Source: Alicyclobacillus sp. ALC3
GTDB lineage: Bacteria > Bacillota > Bacilli > Alicyclobacillales > Alicyclobacillaceae
Assembly (NCBI RefSeq): GCF_028751195.1
Contig: NZ_CP066784.1
Coordinates: forward strand, 310,001-374,000
Direction: 5' to 3'
Length of the DNA: 64,000 nt
Below are positions 18,024-27,914 of the stretch, piece after piece. Position numbers and translations under genes: made by a program. Below the pieces are notes generated by a model, which was not told the DNA's origin, did not search any database, and worked only from the letters and a program-made list of their open reading frames with translations. The stretch's first letter is position 1; the number at the start of each line of letters is the position of its first letter.

Positions 18024-18404
18024 TCACTTGTCCGTGTTCGATGCCGTCACTGCACGCGACCTGCGTGAGCCCATGCGGTTAAATGCGATGCGCCTAATTA
18101 CGGCGATGTTTTGAAACAAGCGAACGCCAAAGGCGACAACCGCCGCCAGGTACAGGTCGACGCCGAGTTGAACGCCAATGAAGGCGAGCAGCGCGGCGAC
18201 CAGTGTATTGAAAAAGAACCCTGTCAAAAAGACCATTCCGTCAAATGACTTCTCTAAGCTAGCCCGCACACCGCCGAAAACCGTGTCGAGCGCTGCGATG
18301 ATGGCGATTGACAGGTAGCTTGAGTAGGCAGCCGGAATGTTCACATCTGTGACAAGGCCAATTGCAACACCGACGACCAGGCCGAGAACCGGGATCCAGA
18401 TCAT
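18024..18404 (-). CDS. sbp: Small basic protein Sbp (DUF1290 membrane protein)
   Basis: 126 residues with three hydrophobic segments. The family core YLSIAIIAALDTVFGG is present, as is GVDLYLAAVVAFGVRLFQN. It is conserved upstream of ftsA in Bacilli; its function is unknown. Start overlaps the preceding DUF881 gene (TAATG), with AAGGAGG upstream. Confidence 0.9.
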   Translation of the reverse strand: MIWIPVLGLVVGVAIGLVTDVNIPAAYSSYLSIAIIAALDTVFGGVRASLEKSFDGMVFLTGFFFNTLVAALLAFIGVQLGVDLYLAAVVAFGVRLFQNIAVIRRIAFNRMGSRRSRAVTASNTDK

Positions 18405-19141
18405 TAGTTTCCTACCTCCTTAGCCCAGGCGCCAGGCAGCGGGCCGCTGTAGCCCGGCACGCTCACGTGTTTCGAACCGGTGTATGACTTCACAAGAAAG
18501 TCTTCTTGCATCAAGTTGAGTTCAGGCTGAATCTGATCAACTGTCAAAACTGACTGCATGTCTTGGACGTTACCGATCGCCGTGATCACGTAGGGCATCT
18601 GGATCGGGTATGTGTTTACCTGCAGGTCCGTGATGGGACCAAGTCCACTGACCAATCGGATCGACGACGTCGTGACGAGTCTCTGTCCGTTGATGCTAAT
18701 CGCGGTGGCACCGACACCAAACAAGTCATTCACAATCTGCGAAATGATGACGTCTGCATTTTGCTGAAACTGCCCTGCAGTCGCCTGATAAAACGGCAGG
18801 TTCGGGTCATCCTGAATCGTCATCGTAAGACCATTCCCACTGACCTTTGTCAGACCCGCTTCCGTCGCGACAGTCTGTGCATCTTTGCGCAGCGCAGCTT
18901 GCATCGCTGCTTGGTTGCCGCCTGATAACTGATACTGTTTGAGCTGGACCTTCTCTTTCGCGATGTCTTGTGCCAGGATCGTCTGCTCTTGAAGCTGTTC
19001 ATATACCTGAGTGCGGTAATCGAGGTAACTCGTCGGAGTGGAGGTGGACGATTGTGCACGTGACGTCAACTGCACGGTCAGCATGAATCCGAGCACAGCG
19101 CAAACTCCAGTCAGCGCCCACGTAAAAGTCGTCTTCTGCAC
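18404..19141 (-). CDS. DUF881-family membrane-anchored protein (second of two)
   Basis: 245 residues: one N-terminal membrane segment (about 8-26), a coiled-coil stretch (about 45-80), then the DUF881 domain (NDLFGVGATAISINGQRLV, about 140-160). Corresponds to ylxW/ylxX of B. subtilis. Role unknown but conserved beside divIB and sbp. GTG start after GGGAGG. Confidence 0.88.
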   Translation of the reverse strand: MQKTTFTWALTGVCAVLGFMLTVQLTSRAQSSTSTPTSYLDYRTQVYEQLQEQTILAQDIAKEKVQLKQYQLSGGNQAAMQAALRKDAQTVATEAGLTKVSGNGLTMTIQDDPNLPFYQATAGQFQQNADVIISQIVNDLFGVGATAISINGQRLVTTSSIRLVSGLGPITDLQVNTYPIQMPYVITAIGNVQDMQSVLTVDQIQPELNLMQEDFLVKSYTGSKHVSVPGYSGPLPGAWAKEVGN

Positions 19142-19153
19142 AAGCCCACCTCC

Positions 19154-19876
19154 CTATGACCCGACCGCACTAGGAGAAGCGGTCAGCACCCCGGTAAATG
19201 CCGGCATTTGAATGTCTTGCTGGATGTTCGGCTGGGAAGCCGAGACTCCGCGGCTACGCAAAGCATCGAGGATGCCGCCCTGAATCGTCAACGCAGACTG
19301 CAGCGTCTGCGGGTCGCCAATCGCGTCCACAGTAAACGGCGCCCCGAGTCGGTGGTCGTTCACCTTGACGACGGGTCCAATACACGTCACGGCTGAAGTC
19401 GCCACGACTCTGTAACCGTTGATGGAAACGGCTTCCGCGCCAGCTGTGAACAGTTCATTGACCAATTGGCGAATGTCCCAGTCATGAGTCAGTACCTGCT
19501 CAGTGTTGCCGCCAACTGCAGTCCCGTCCATCAGGACCACAGACACCCCAGGTCCGTGCACCGGCGTGATACCGGCCAAGATCCGTTCCGCTGACAGGCG
19601 ACGTTGCACCCCTTGCAACTGTGCGTTGGAACCTGTTGATGCCTGTTCGTACTGCGTTAACTGTGCCGTCAACTGCGCCAACTGCTGTTGGGCGCTTTGA
19701 TTCGCCTGCGTCAATTGCGTCAGTTGCGTCTGTAACTGTTTCTGAGCGGTGTCTGCAGTCGCGACAGGGAGGTTGCCGGTCAAGCTTTCCATGTGTTTAT
19801 AAGACAGGGCCACCATAAGCCCCAAAGCAATCGCGACCGTTGTGAGTGAAGCCGTGAGACGAGCTCGCGCTTGCAT
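19154..19876 (-). CDS. DUF881-family membrane-anchored protein (first of two)
   Basis: 240 residues with an N-terminal membrane helix, a Gln-rich coiled coil (about 45-85), and a DUF881 domain (NELFTAGAEAVSINGYRVV, about 138-156). Paralogous to the next gene; the pair matches ylxW-ylxX. ATG after GGAGGAAAGTTGTC. Likely periplasmic-face division or wall accessory, by location only. Confidence 0.88.
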   Translation of the reverse strand: MQARARLTASLTTVAIALGLMVALSYKHMESLTGNLPVATADTAQKQLQTQLTQLTQANQSAQQQLAQLTAQLTQYEQASTGSNAQLQGVQRRLSAERILAGITPVHGPGVSVVLMDGTAVGGNTEQVLTHDWDIRQLVNELFTAGAEAVSINGYRVVATSAVTCIGPVVKVNDHRLGAPFTVDAIGDPQTLQSALTIQGGILDALRSRGVSASQPNIQQDIQMPAFTGVLTASPSAVGS

Positions 19877-19982
19877 GACAACTTTCCTCCTTCATTGGCA
19901 GAGGCCTGATGAACAGTGAAAAATGACCCAAACTGCCGCTGTATGACCGTGACTCCGCTGTCTTTGCAGGAGCCTTAGAGGC

Positions 19983-20747
19983 TTAAGGCTTTGAGAACGG
20001 CGTGTATTCGTACGGCGGACCGTTCGAGACATCAATCAATCCCGGACGGTCCCCCTTTCCGGAGAAGTAAGCGACCGCTGCCTGGATGGTAGATGCTTTT
20101 TGAGCCAACTGCGAAGCTTGGCAGCGTCCCGCAAACCCATCGGAGAAGTACGCGGTCACCAAGCCAAAGGAGTCGAGCTCTAATTGAGAGACGCTTGCCA
20201 GAAACGTCGGACTCGTTTTGCCGAGCTCGTTCATCAGTGGCATCCAGCCCGCGACGGGCACAGCTTGTCCCTCAGCAACTTTCACGTGCTGGGCTGTTGT
20301 CACGATTGGCCAGGAAAATCCATTTGCTGGCGCGATGGTACCGAAAATTTCACCGTCGTCGAGCACTCGGTAAAAAGATCCATTTGCTTCGTACAGCGCC
20401 ACAACGTGCTTCTCAGTGATTTGGACTGTTACGATACCGGATAGCACGTCCGTATGTACGGAGACTGACTGCACCAGTGTATTTTTGCTCACGACATCAG
20501 CAGAAACATGAGCCGCATTTACCTGCCACAAACTCATACCTTTGTGCAACTGCGCAGTATTCAGAATTGTACTGGCGGGGATCGAGGTGTTCCCTGTGAC
20601 GCGGAACCCCCGCACACGCGTCAACGGGGATTCGAGCAGTGCCACTGCACCAACGAACAGGAAAAACGCGGCCACGACGATACGGTTGCGTCTTTTTTTG
20701 CGTTGTATCTCCATCGGGTCGGCGTGAGTCCGGCGAACATTCGCCAA
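19983..20747 (-). CDS. divIB: Cell division protein DivIB/FtsQ
   Basis: 254 residues: a basic cytoplasmic N-terminus (QRKKRRNR), one membrane helix (about 24-42), a POTRA domain (RVRGFRVTGNTSIPASTIL), then the FtsQ beta domain. Forms the FtsL-FtsB-FtsQ trimer that controls septal synthesis. TTG start after AGGAGGGACACCTT. Sits between murA and the DUF881 pair. Confidence 0.93.
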   Translation of the reverse strand: MANVRRTHADPMEIQRKKRRNRIVVAAFFLFVGAVALLESPLTRVRGFRVTGNTSIPASTILNTAQLHKGMSLWQVNAAHVSADVVSKNTLVQSVSVHTDVLSGIVTVQITEKHVVALYEANGSFYRVLDDGEIFGTIAPANGFSWPIVTTAQHVKVAEGQAVPVAGWMPLMNELGKTSPTFLASVSQLELDSFGLVTAYFSDGFAGRCQASQLAQKASTIQAAVAYFSGKGDRPGLIDVSNGPPYEYTPFSKP

Positions 20748-20823
20748 AAGGTGTCCCTCCTGCTAGTTCGTCAAGCGTAGGCCCGTAGTGGACGAGGTAA
20801 AACATGTCGCGCAGAAGTGAGCC

Positions 20824-20851
20824 GGTTCGGGGCCCAAAGAGGCCCCACCGG
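20824..20851 (-). other. GC-rich hairpin between murA and divIB
   Basis: GGGGCC and GGCCCC arms (20829-20834, 20841-20846) with a short loop and no T-tract. Possibly an mRNA-stability or processing hairpin rather than a terminator. Confidence 0.5.
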
Positions 20852-20859
20852 GTGCGAAC

Positions 20860-22113
20860 TCACAGTTGTACACGCTCAATGTCGGCGCCTAAGTCTCGTA
20901 AGTGCATTTCAATCGATTGATACCCACGGTCAATGTGATGTAGTCCTTCCACATGTGTGACGCCGTCGGCCATCAGGCCCGCAATGACAAGCGCTGCCCC
21001 ACCACGCAAGTCGGAGCACTCGACGCGAGCACCGGATAGTTTATCGACGCCGCGGATTACCGCTGTCCGCAAGTCAACCGAAATGTCTGCGCCCATGCGA
21101 GTCAACTCGTTGACGTGTTTAAATCTGGCTTCAAAAACATTCTCTCTGACAAGACTGGTCCCTTGGGCCGTCGTCAGCATGGCCATGAACGGCGCCTGAA
21201 GGTCCGTCGGAAATCCGGGAAAGGGTTCCGTTCGAAGGTCTACAGACTGCCAAGCTCTGGAACTTTCAACCGTAATTATATCACGCCCGGTCTCTACGCG
21301 CATACCACTTTCACGCATTTTTGCCAATAGAGAACCTAGATGAGCTGGCGATACGTTCTCGACTGTAACCCGTCCACCGGTGGCTGCTGCTGCGATCAAC
21401 ACGGTTCCGGCGACGATGCGGTCGCCCATGATTCGATGCTGCGTACCAGTCAGGTGGTGTACACCTGTCACCTGAATCATGGTCTCGCCCGCTCCCTCAA
21501 TCAGGGCTCCGCACGACTTCAAAAAATTTGCCAGGTCAATAATTTCTGGTTCACGGGCGGCGTTTTCGATTACAGTGACGCCGTCCGCCAGCGCAGCGGC
21601 CATAATCAGATTCTCGGTCGCGCCAACACTGGGAAAGTCCAGCGTCACAGTTGTACCTTGCAGACGACGCGCCGTGCAGCGGATGTATCCGTGTTTCTCT
21701 TCTACAGCCGCCCCTAGTGCCCGCATGCCCGTCAAGTGGTAATCGACGGGACGCTGCCCAATCACGCACCCGCCAGGCTTGGAAACGCGCACTTCACCAA
21801 ACCTGGCCAAGAGTGGACCCATCAAAAAAATCGAACTACGCATGCGCTGCATCAAATCCGCTGGTACATTCGTCAGCCGGATGTTGGTTGAATCGACTGT
21901 GACCTGCAGTCCACTGCGTTCCACTGTTGCGCCGAGCGCACGCAAAATCTCTGCCATCACCCGGACATCCTCGAGGTGGGGAACATCGTCAATCACGCAT
22001 GTCCCCTCGACCATGACAGTCGCTGCGAGAATGGGCAACGCAGCATTCTTGGCGCCGTAAATGCGCGTCTCTCCAAACAGCGAGGAGCCCCCTGTAATGG
22101 CTAGCGCATCCAC
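20860..22113 (-). CDS. murA: UDP-N-acetylglucosamine 1-carboxyvinyltransferase
   Basis: First committed peptidoglycan step: enolpyruvyl transfer from PEP to UDP-GlcNAc, the fosfomycin target. About 417 residues from a GTG at 22113 that follows GGGAGG by eight bases; the ATG at 22119 is too close to the RBS. YGAKNAALP near the N-terminus and the catalytic Cys in PGGCVIGQRP (about 115) are intact. B. subtilis has no murA at this point of the cluster. Confidence 0.95.
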   Translation of the reverse strand: MDALAITGGSSLFGETRIYGAKNAALPILAATVMVEGTCVIDDVPHLEDVRVMAEILRALGATVERSGLQVTVDSTNIRLTNVPADLMQRMRSSIFLMGPLLARFGEVRVSKPGGCVIGQRPVDYHLTGMRALGAAVEEKHGYIRCTARRLQGTTVTLDFPSVGATENLIMAAALADGVTVIENAAREPEIIDLANFLKSCGALIEGAGETMIQVTGVHHLTGTQHRIMGDRIVAGTVLIAAAATGGRVTVENVSPAHLGSLLAKMRESGMRVETGRDIITVESSRAWQSVDLRTEPFPGFPTDLQAPFMAMLTTAQGTSLVRENVFEARFKHVNELTRMGADISVDLRTAVIRGVDKLSGARVECSDLRGGAALVIAGLMADGVTHVEGLHHIDRGYQSIEMHLRDLGADIERVQL

Positions 22114-22118
22114 ACTCA

Positions 22119-23042
22119 TCACCTCCCTGAGGCGGCATCCCCCATCACGCGCACCTCAGTTTCCAATGAAATTCCAAACAATTGTTGGACGGTGTCCTGA
22201 GCGTGGGCAATCAACCACAATACGTCCTCTGCCGTCGCGCCGCCGATATTGACGATAAAATTGGCGTGCTTTTCACTAATCTGCGCACCACCACGTTGCA
22301 GTCCTTTGAGTCCGGCCAACTCGATCAGATGACCGGCGTGAGTTCCGGAAGGATTGCGAAACACAGATCCACAACTTGGTAGGGAAAGCGGTTGGGTGCG
22401 CAGGCGGCGTTGTGACCATGTCTTCACCTTTTCGATGAGTGCGGCACCATCCCCAGCGGTCAGAGAAAAGCAGGCTGCGACGACGATACCTGGTTCATCC
22501 CTCAGGATGCTGTAGCGGTATCCGAACTGCAAATCCGCCTTGCTCAGACGTCGAATGTTGCCGGCCGTATCCATGACGTCAGCCCAGTGCAAAACATCAC
22601 TGACTTGCCCACCGTGTGCACCAGCATTCATCATCACAACACCGCCGACAGTGCCGGGAATGCCCGTGGCAAATTCGAGCCCAGCTAATTGGTTGCGCAC
22701 AGCAATGCTGGCAGCTGAGACCGCTGAACGACCAGCTAGTGCAGTCAGTTCGTTGCCGTCTACGCGAATGTCACCAAACCGGTCACCAAGTTGAACGACC
22801 AGGCCCCGAATCCCGCCATCGCGAACGAGTAGGTTGGAACCCCGCCCGATCACGGTCCACGGGACTTCCAGCTGCCTTGCTACCGAGACGGTACTCCTTA
22901 GTTCTTCCACCGTGTGCGGGTTCACGAACACATCGGCCGGACCGCCGATTCGCCACGTTGTGTGCAGCGCTAGCGGTTCATTCAGCTTAACGTGCTCTAC
23001 CCCGCGCTCAGTAAAGGCGCGCAATACGGAGTCTGCGTCCAT
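22119..23042 (-). CDS. murB: UDP-N-acetylenolpyruvoylglucosamine reductase
   Basis: FAD enzyme that reduces enolpyruvyl-UDP-GlcNAc to UDP-MurNAc with NADPH. 307 residues. FAD-binding IGRGSNLLV and GTVGGVVMMNAGAHGG; the catalytic Ser in CGSVFRNP; the Glu near the end in ETEVRVMG. This fits the type IIa (Bacillus-like) form. ATG with GAGGGAAAAC upstream. murA follows immediately. Confidence 0.95.
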   Translation of the reverse strand: MDADSVLRAFTERGVEHVKLNEPLALHTTWRIGGPADVFVNPHTVEELRSTVSVARQLEVPWTVIGRGSNLLVRDGGIRGLVVQLGDRFGDIRVDGNELTALAGRSAVSAASIAVRNQLAGLEFATGIPGTVGGVVMMNAGAHGGQVSDVLHWADVMDTAGNIRRLSKADLQFGYRYSILRDEPGIVVAACFSLTAGDGAALIEKVKTWSQRRLRTQPLSLPSCGSVFRNPSGTHAGHLIELAGLKGLQRGGAQISEKHANFIVNIGGATAEDVLWLIAHAQDTVQQLFGISLETEVRVMGDAASGR

Positions 23043-23234
23043 GTTTTCCCTCCAACGACGCCATCATCCGCTGACGGTGGTCATCAGCGGCGCACTCAGA
23101 CGGTTGCCTATGCCCAGGATCCGTACCGCATCATATGGCACACGAACACACAGCGTGCGTGCCAGCGGCTTGCGCAGCATCCGACAAGTGCACCCTGACC
23201 TCGCAGGGCTCTATGCATGGCGTGCAACTGTGTC

Positions 23235-24362
23235 TTAGTATACCGAATTCGTGGAGCAGACTGCCTCAACCAGCGCATACAAGTCAGCCACTGCAGCGGG
23301 AGTCGCGAGACGCTTCGCGGCATCCCGCATCACCGCGGACTGACCGTCATCGAGGATGCGCGAGAGGGCGCCCCAGAGCGTCTGCGGAGTCAATTCGGCC
23401 TCGCGCAGCATCCGCGCGGCGCCGCCTTGCACCATTCGCTTGGCGTTCTCTTCCTGATGATTGGCCGTGACATAGGGGGATGGAATCAGTAGAGAGGGGA
23501 GTCCAAGGGAACAAATTTCCGCGAGTGTTGCACCTCCCGCACGGGTCACGACGACATCTGCGGCAGGCAACAACTGCGACAAGTCGTGGACAAACGGCAG
23601 AACATGAACATGACTCGGCAGGTTCATCAACCCGAGCTCACGAATCTTCACCTGTACTGACTCAAAGTGGGCATCTCCAGTGATGTACACAACCTGCCAC
23701 GCTTCACTCGCAATAAACTTCGGCAACAGTTGCGTAACCACGCGGTTGACACTCTGTGACCCACGGCTACCCATGTAACAGATGACGAGTTTGCGAGCCG
23801 GATCGAGGGTGTATCGTTCGCGGGCAGCCTGAACCTGCGCAGGCGTCACATCCTGAACCTCACTTGCGCGCGGGTTCCCTGTCATGACGACGCGTTTTGC
23901 GCCTGGAAAGAACCGCTCCGAATCAGGGAATGACACAGCCACAGCGGCAGCGCGCCGCGCGCACAAGGTATTCGTCAGGCCCGGACGCGCATTCGCCTCC
24001 CAAATCACTGCGGGAATGTGCTTAGAGTGCGCAGCGAAGACGACGGGCAGCGTGACATAGCCGCCCGTGCCGACTACGACGTCGGGTTGGAATCTAGCGA
24101 GTTCCCGGCGCGCAGCCCTGTACCCGCGCCACGTGTAAAAGGCTGTGCGAACCGCGCTCAGGCTGAGTTGCCGACGCAGTCCTGCAGCCTTTACTGCCAC
24201 AAACGGAAGCCCGGCGCGCGACACAATGTCGCGCTCCAGGCCGTTTTCTCCGCCGATATACAAAACCTCTGCTGCGGCGTCGTGCGCGCTGATGTATCGC
24301 CATAGCGCGAGCGCGGGATAGATGTGGCCGCCTGTGCCGCCGCCTGTCAGTACAATGCGCAT
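23235..24362 (-). CDS. murG: UDP-GlcNAc:lipid I N-acetylglucosaminyltransferase
   Basis: Makes lipid II on the inner membrane face. 375 residues of the GT28 family. The N-terminal glycine loop TGGGTGGHIYPAL is intact, and the C-terminal UDP-GlcNAc site includes TRAGGATLAEI. It starts four bases after the SEDS gene stop. 192 bp separate it from murB; that gap shows no gene or clear terminator. Confidence 0.95.
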   Translation of the reverse strand: MRIVLTGGGTGGHIYPALALWRYISAHDAAAEVLYIGGENGLERDIVSRAGLPFVAVKAAGLRRQLSLSAVRTAFYTWRGYRAARRELARFQPDVVVGTGGYVTLPVVFAAHSKHIPAVIWEANARPGLTNTLCARRAAAVAVSFPDSERFFPGAKRVVMTGNPRASEVQDVTPAQVQAARERYTLDPARKLVICYMGSRGSQSVNRVVTQLLPKFIASEAWQVVYITGDAHFESVQVKIRELGLMNLPSHVHVLPFVHDLSQLLPAADVVVTRAGGATLAEICSLGLPSLLIPSPYVTANHQEENAKRMVQGGAARMLREAELTPQTLWGALSRILDDGQSAVMRDAAKRLATPAAVADLYALVEAVCSTNSVY

Positions 24363-24366
24363 GCAT

Positions 24367-25476
24367 TCACCTCAACGCCAATTGAGCCTGGCGAGATATG
24401 TTGAGCAGAATGCCGATGCCCGTCAGCATCAAGGTCAACGATGAGCCACCGTAGCTTAACAGTGGTAGCGTGATTCCTGTAGCAGGAATCGACCCTGTGA
24501 CTACACCGACGTTGATCAGCACTTGCACCCCAATCATACCTGTGATGCCCACTGCCAGCAATGACCCGAACTCATCCGGTGCAAAGATCGCTGCCCGAAA
24601 GCCGCGCCAGACCAGAACACCAAACAGAGCCAAGACGGTCGCTGCGCCAAGAAATCCAAGTTCTTCACTCAGGATGGAGTAGATGAAATCGGTTTGGGGC
24701 TCCGGCAGGTACAAGTACTTCTGCCGACTTTGCCCGAGTCCCACCCCGAGCACGCCACCAGACCCAAGTGCATAAAGTGACTGGATAATCTGATAGCCGT
24801 GTCCGAGCGGGTCCTTCCACGGATCGAGAAACGCCGTGATCCGGTTGATGCGATAAGGTGCCATCGCGACAAGCCCGGCGAATCCAGCAAGCCCGATTCC
24901 GCCAAGACCCGCCAAGTGTCGAACGCGAGCGCCAGCCGCGAACAACAGGATAATCGTGGTGCCCATGATGACGACACTCTGTCCGAGGTCGGGTTCAAGC
25001 ATGATCAACCCAACCCCAGTAAGAGACAGAAGCAAGGGCGGGAGAAAGCCGCGGCGGAACGAACTCATGCGGTCTCCCGAGTCCGCGAGGTAGTGTGCCA
25101 GGAAAATGATCAACCCTAGTTTGGCGAATTCGGACGGTTGGATGCCGAACGACCCAATGCCAAGCCACGCCTGTGAGCCTCCGCGCGTCGAGCCGACACC
25201 TGGGATAAGCACAATGGCTAAAAACAGAAAACTGGCGATGGCAATTTTCGGAGCCCAGCGCCGCAGATTGTGGTAGTCGTAGTTGGCCATCAATAGCATG
25301 CCGACGATGCCAAGACCCGCCCACAGCAACTGCCGTTTAGCGTAGTAGAAGGAGTCGCCGAATTTCTGCAGAGAGACGACAGAACTGGCGCTGTGAACCA
25401 TCACGACCCCGATTGCGAGCAGGACGAGCGTGATAATCAAAATCACGGGATCGTACGCCTGCCTTGTTCGTACCAC
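24367..25476 (-). CDS. SEDS-family peptidoglycan polymerase (FtsW/SpoVE)
   Basis: About 369 residues with ten membrane segments. The SEDS signature is visible near the C-terminus (GITLPLLSYGGSSL), with HSASS after the first helix. It polymerises glycan strands from lipid II with a cognate class B PBP. By position (murD-X-murG) it equals spoVE of B. subtilis; FtsW and SpoVE cannot be told apart by sequence alone. GTG at 25476 is chosen by spacing from AGGAGG; GTG at 25488 is the alternative. Confidence 0.93.
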   Translation of the reverse strand: MVRTRQAYDPVILIITLVLLAIGVVMVHSASSVVSLQKFGDSFYYAKRQLLWAGLGIVGMLLMANYDYHNLRRWAPKIAIASFLFLAIVLIPGVGSTRGGSQAWLGIGSFGIQPSEFAKLGLIIFLAHYLADSGDRMSSFRRGFLPPLLLSLTGVGLIMLEPDLGQSVVIMGTTIILLFAAGARVRHLAGLGGIGLAGFAGLVAMAPYRINRITAFLDPWKDPLGHGYQIIQSLYALGSGGVLGVGLGQSRQKYLYLPEPQTDFIYSILSEELGFLGAATVLALFGVLVWRGFRAAIFAPDEFGSLLAVGITGMIGVQVLINVGVVTGSIPATGITLPLLSYGGSSLTLMLTGIGILLNISRQAQLALR

Positions 25477-25536
25477 CGGACATGCCACCTCCTCGGCTGT
25501 ACGCCGGCAGGCAAGCAGCCTTGTCCAGCGCCATCG

Positions 25537-26895
25537 CTACAGTGTATGCACGAGGTTTTTGAACATGCTGCCTCGCACCTCGAAGGAGGAGAACATGTCC
25601 CAACTCGCGCAAGCCGGTGACAGCAAGACAGTTTCCCCAGGTTGCGCGATGTCACTGGCTGTGCGCACCGCTTCGTCAAGGTCTGCGACTTGCCTGACCA
25701 CTGCGATGCCGGCTGCGTGACACGCCCGCATGAGTTTTTCCGCTGACTGTCCGAGAACGACCGCCGCGCGAACATGGCGCGCGAGGTCTGCCGTCATGTT
25801 CAGGAAGTCGATGCCGCGGTCGAGACCTCCCGCGATCCACACGATTGGCGTCTCGAACGACCGTAACGCACGCAACGCCGCCTCAGGATTCGTTGCTTTC
25901 GAATCGTTAAAATACGACACTCCCTGCAGTTCGCGAACAAACTCGAGCCGGTGCTCAATCCCAGTAAACGAGCGCAGTGTATCCGCGACGGCAGCGACTG
26001 GTGCACCCGCCCAGATGGACATCGCTGTGGCAGCCAGCGCGTTTTCCAAATTGTGCTCACCCCGGAGCGCAAGCTGGTCGACCGCCAACACAGCAGTTGT
26101 CTCTCCGTTGTTCCGGACGACGATTTGTCCATCCCGTATGCATACTCCCGTAGCTACCTCCGCCGTTCGACTGAACCACACCACTTCAGGCGTCAGCTCA
26201 CCTGCGCGGTTGCGAATGATGTCCTGGTCGAAGTTTAAGATGGCCACGTCTTCCTTCTCCATGTTGGCAAACATTCGCCACTTGGCGTCGATGTACGCTT
26301 CAAACGTCCCGTGGTAATCGAGGTGTGCAGGATACAGGTTTAAGAGCGCTGCCATGGTCGGATGGAACTCTTTCGTGCCCATCAGTTGAAAACTAGAGAC
26401 TTCTAGGACAATCGGTTGTTCTAGACGCACGTGTTCAACGACGCCGGACAAAACGGTGCCGATGTTGCCCGCAACGACCGGCTGCTTCCCCGCCGCCTCG
26501 AGCATGGCTCCGACCAGACTTGTCGTCGTCGTCTTTCCGTTCGACCCCGTGATCGCGATAATCGGCGACTGCGTCAACCATGAAGCAACCTCGATCTCCG
26601 TGTAAATGGGAATACCAAGACGCGCCGCCTCTGCAACGAGGGGTACGCTGTAGGGGATGCCGGGGTTCTTGACAATAAAATCCGGACGCGGCTCGAGCAA
26701 GCTAATCGGGTGCCCACCGAGCACCACCTCGCACCCGCTCTCCTCGAGTGCATCTGCTTCGTCATCAGGTGTCGCACGCTCCCGGCGGTCGTTGACACAC
26801 ACGGACAGGCCGTGCTCTGAAAGCAACCGCGCTGACGCAAGACCGCTCTTGGCCAATCCCATAATCAGTGCGCGCTGGCCTTTTCGGAGTTCCAC
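25537..26895 (-). CDS. murD: UDP-N-acetylmuramoyl-L-alanine:D-glutamate ligase
   Basis: Adds D-Glu to UDP-MurNAc-L-Ala. 452 residues with the Mur ligase layout: an N-terminal UDP-binding Rossmann domain, an ATP P-loop ITGSNGKTTTTSL (about 115), and a C-terminal domain with NDSKATNPEA. GTG start after GAGGAG. Between mraY and the SEDS gene. Confidence 0.95.
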   Translation of the reverse strand: MELRKGQRALIMGLAKSGLASARLLSEHGLSVCVNDRRERATPDDEADALEESGCEVVLGGHPISLLEPRPDFIVKNPGIPYSVPLVAEAARLGIPIYTEIEVASWLTQSPIIAITGSNGKTTTTSLVGAMLEAAGKQPVVAGNIGTVLSGVVEHVRLEQPIVLEVSSFQLMGTKEFHPTMAALLNLYPAHLDYHGTFEAYIDAKWRMFANMEKEDVAILNFDQDIIRNRAGELTPEVVWFSRTAEVATGVCIRDGQIVVRNNGETTAVLAVDQLALRGEHNLENALAATAMSIWAGAPVAAVADTLRSFTGIEHRLEFVRELQGVSYFNDSKATNPEAALRALRSFETPIVWIAGGLDRGIDFLNMTADLARHVRAAVVLGQSAEKLMRACHAAGIAVVRQVADLDEAVRTASDIAQPGETVLLSPACASWDMFSSFEVRGSMFKNLVHTL

Positions 26896-26921
26896 CCTGT
26901 CTCACACTCCTCGCTGTCGGT

Positions 26922-27893
26922 TCAGCGTGACAAAAGAGCCAACGTCCCGAAGGACGTGATGAACGCTGCCAACCAAAAACCGAGCACCACTCCCCACTCG
27001 GACCAACCTGACAACTCAAAGTGGTGGTGAATGGGGCTCATACGGAACACCCGCTTGCCAAACACCTGAAAGGAAAAGACTTGAATGATTACGGATAATG
27101 CCTCGATCACAAAGACGAGTCCGAATAGAACGAGTCCGATTTCGCTGTGAGTCAACACGGCAACCATCGCCAGGGCTCCACCAATCGCAAGCGAGCCAGT
27201 GTCTCCCATGAAAACCCGAGCTGGGTGACGGTTGAAAGCCAGGAACCCGAGCAGTGCCCCGACCATTGCCGCACAGAACAAGGCAACGTCATACTCAGTA
27301 TGCCAATAGGCGTAAATCGCATAAGCTGCAAAGACAATAGCGGCTGTGCCCGAGAGCAACCCATCTAGTCCATCGGTCAGATTCACTGCATTCGTAGTGC
27401 CAAGCAGTATGAACAACAGAAACAGCAGATAGAATAGCCCAAAGTCCACCACAAAATGTGTGAACGGCACCGACACCGCGAACGTCGGGTTACTTTCGCG
27501 CCACTCGACGTACAGCGCCGCGAACAGGATTACTGTTGCTGCAAGCTGCAAGATGATTTTCTGCCGTGCAGTCAGGCCCAAATTTCGCTTCTTGACAACC
27601 TTAATAAAGTCATCTGCAAACCCAATCAGTCCAAAAGCCAACATCGCAAACAGCAAAGTCAGCAGGTCCACACTGTGAATTGAGAACTTCAGAGTCGTTA
27701 CGATGACCGCGAGAATGATCATGACCCCGCCCATCGTAGGCGTTCCCGCCTTGGATTTGTGGTGCGAAGGCCCCTCTTCGCGGATGCTCTGTCCGAACTT
27801 GAGCCTGTGCAATATCGGTATGCAGATAGGCCCTAAAAGCAGCGCCACAGCGCACGCTCCACCAGCGGTTAAGAGCAACGCTTGTAAGTCCAT
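26922..27893 (-). CDS. mraY: Phospho-N-acetylmuramoyl-pentapeptide transferase
   Basis: Transfers phospho-MurNAc-pentapeptide to undecaprenyl phosphate, giving lipid I. 323 residues and ten membrane helices. Catalytic motifs: ADDFIKVVKKRN, NLTDGLDGL and FMGDTGSLAIGG. ATG with GGGGAGGGG upstream, 21 bp after the murE stop. Confidence 0.96.
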   Translation of the reverse strand: MDLQALLLTAGGACAVALLLGPICIPILHRLKFGQSIREEGPSHHKSKAGTPTMGGVMIILAVIVTTLKFSIHSVDLLTLLFAMLAFGLIGFADDFIKVVKKRNLGLTARQKIILQLAATVILFAALYVEWRESNPTFAVSVPFTHFVVDFGLFYLLFLLFILLGTTNAVNLTDGLDGLLSGTAAIVFAAYAIYAYWHTEYDVALFCAAMVGALLGFLAFNRHPARVFMGDTGSLAIGGALAMVAVLTHSEIGLVLFGLVFVIEALSVIIQVFSFQVFGKRVFRMSPIHHHFELSGWSEWGVVLGFWLAAFITSFGTLALLSR

Positions 27894-27914
27894 TGCAGGG
27901 TTCCCCTCCCCTCT

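Noticed and set aside
23043-23234. Small gene between murG and murB
   Set aside because: Short frames only, no RBS, no similarity noticed; treated as spacer.
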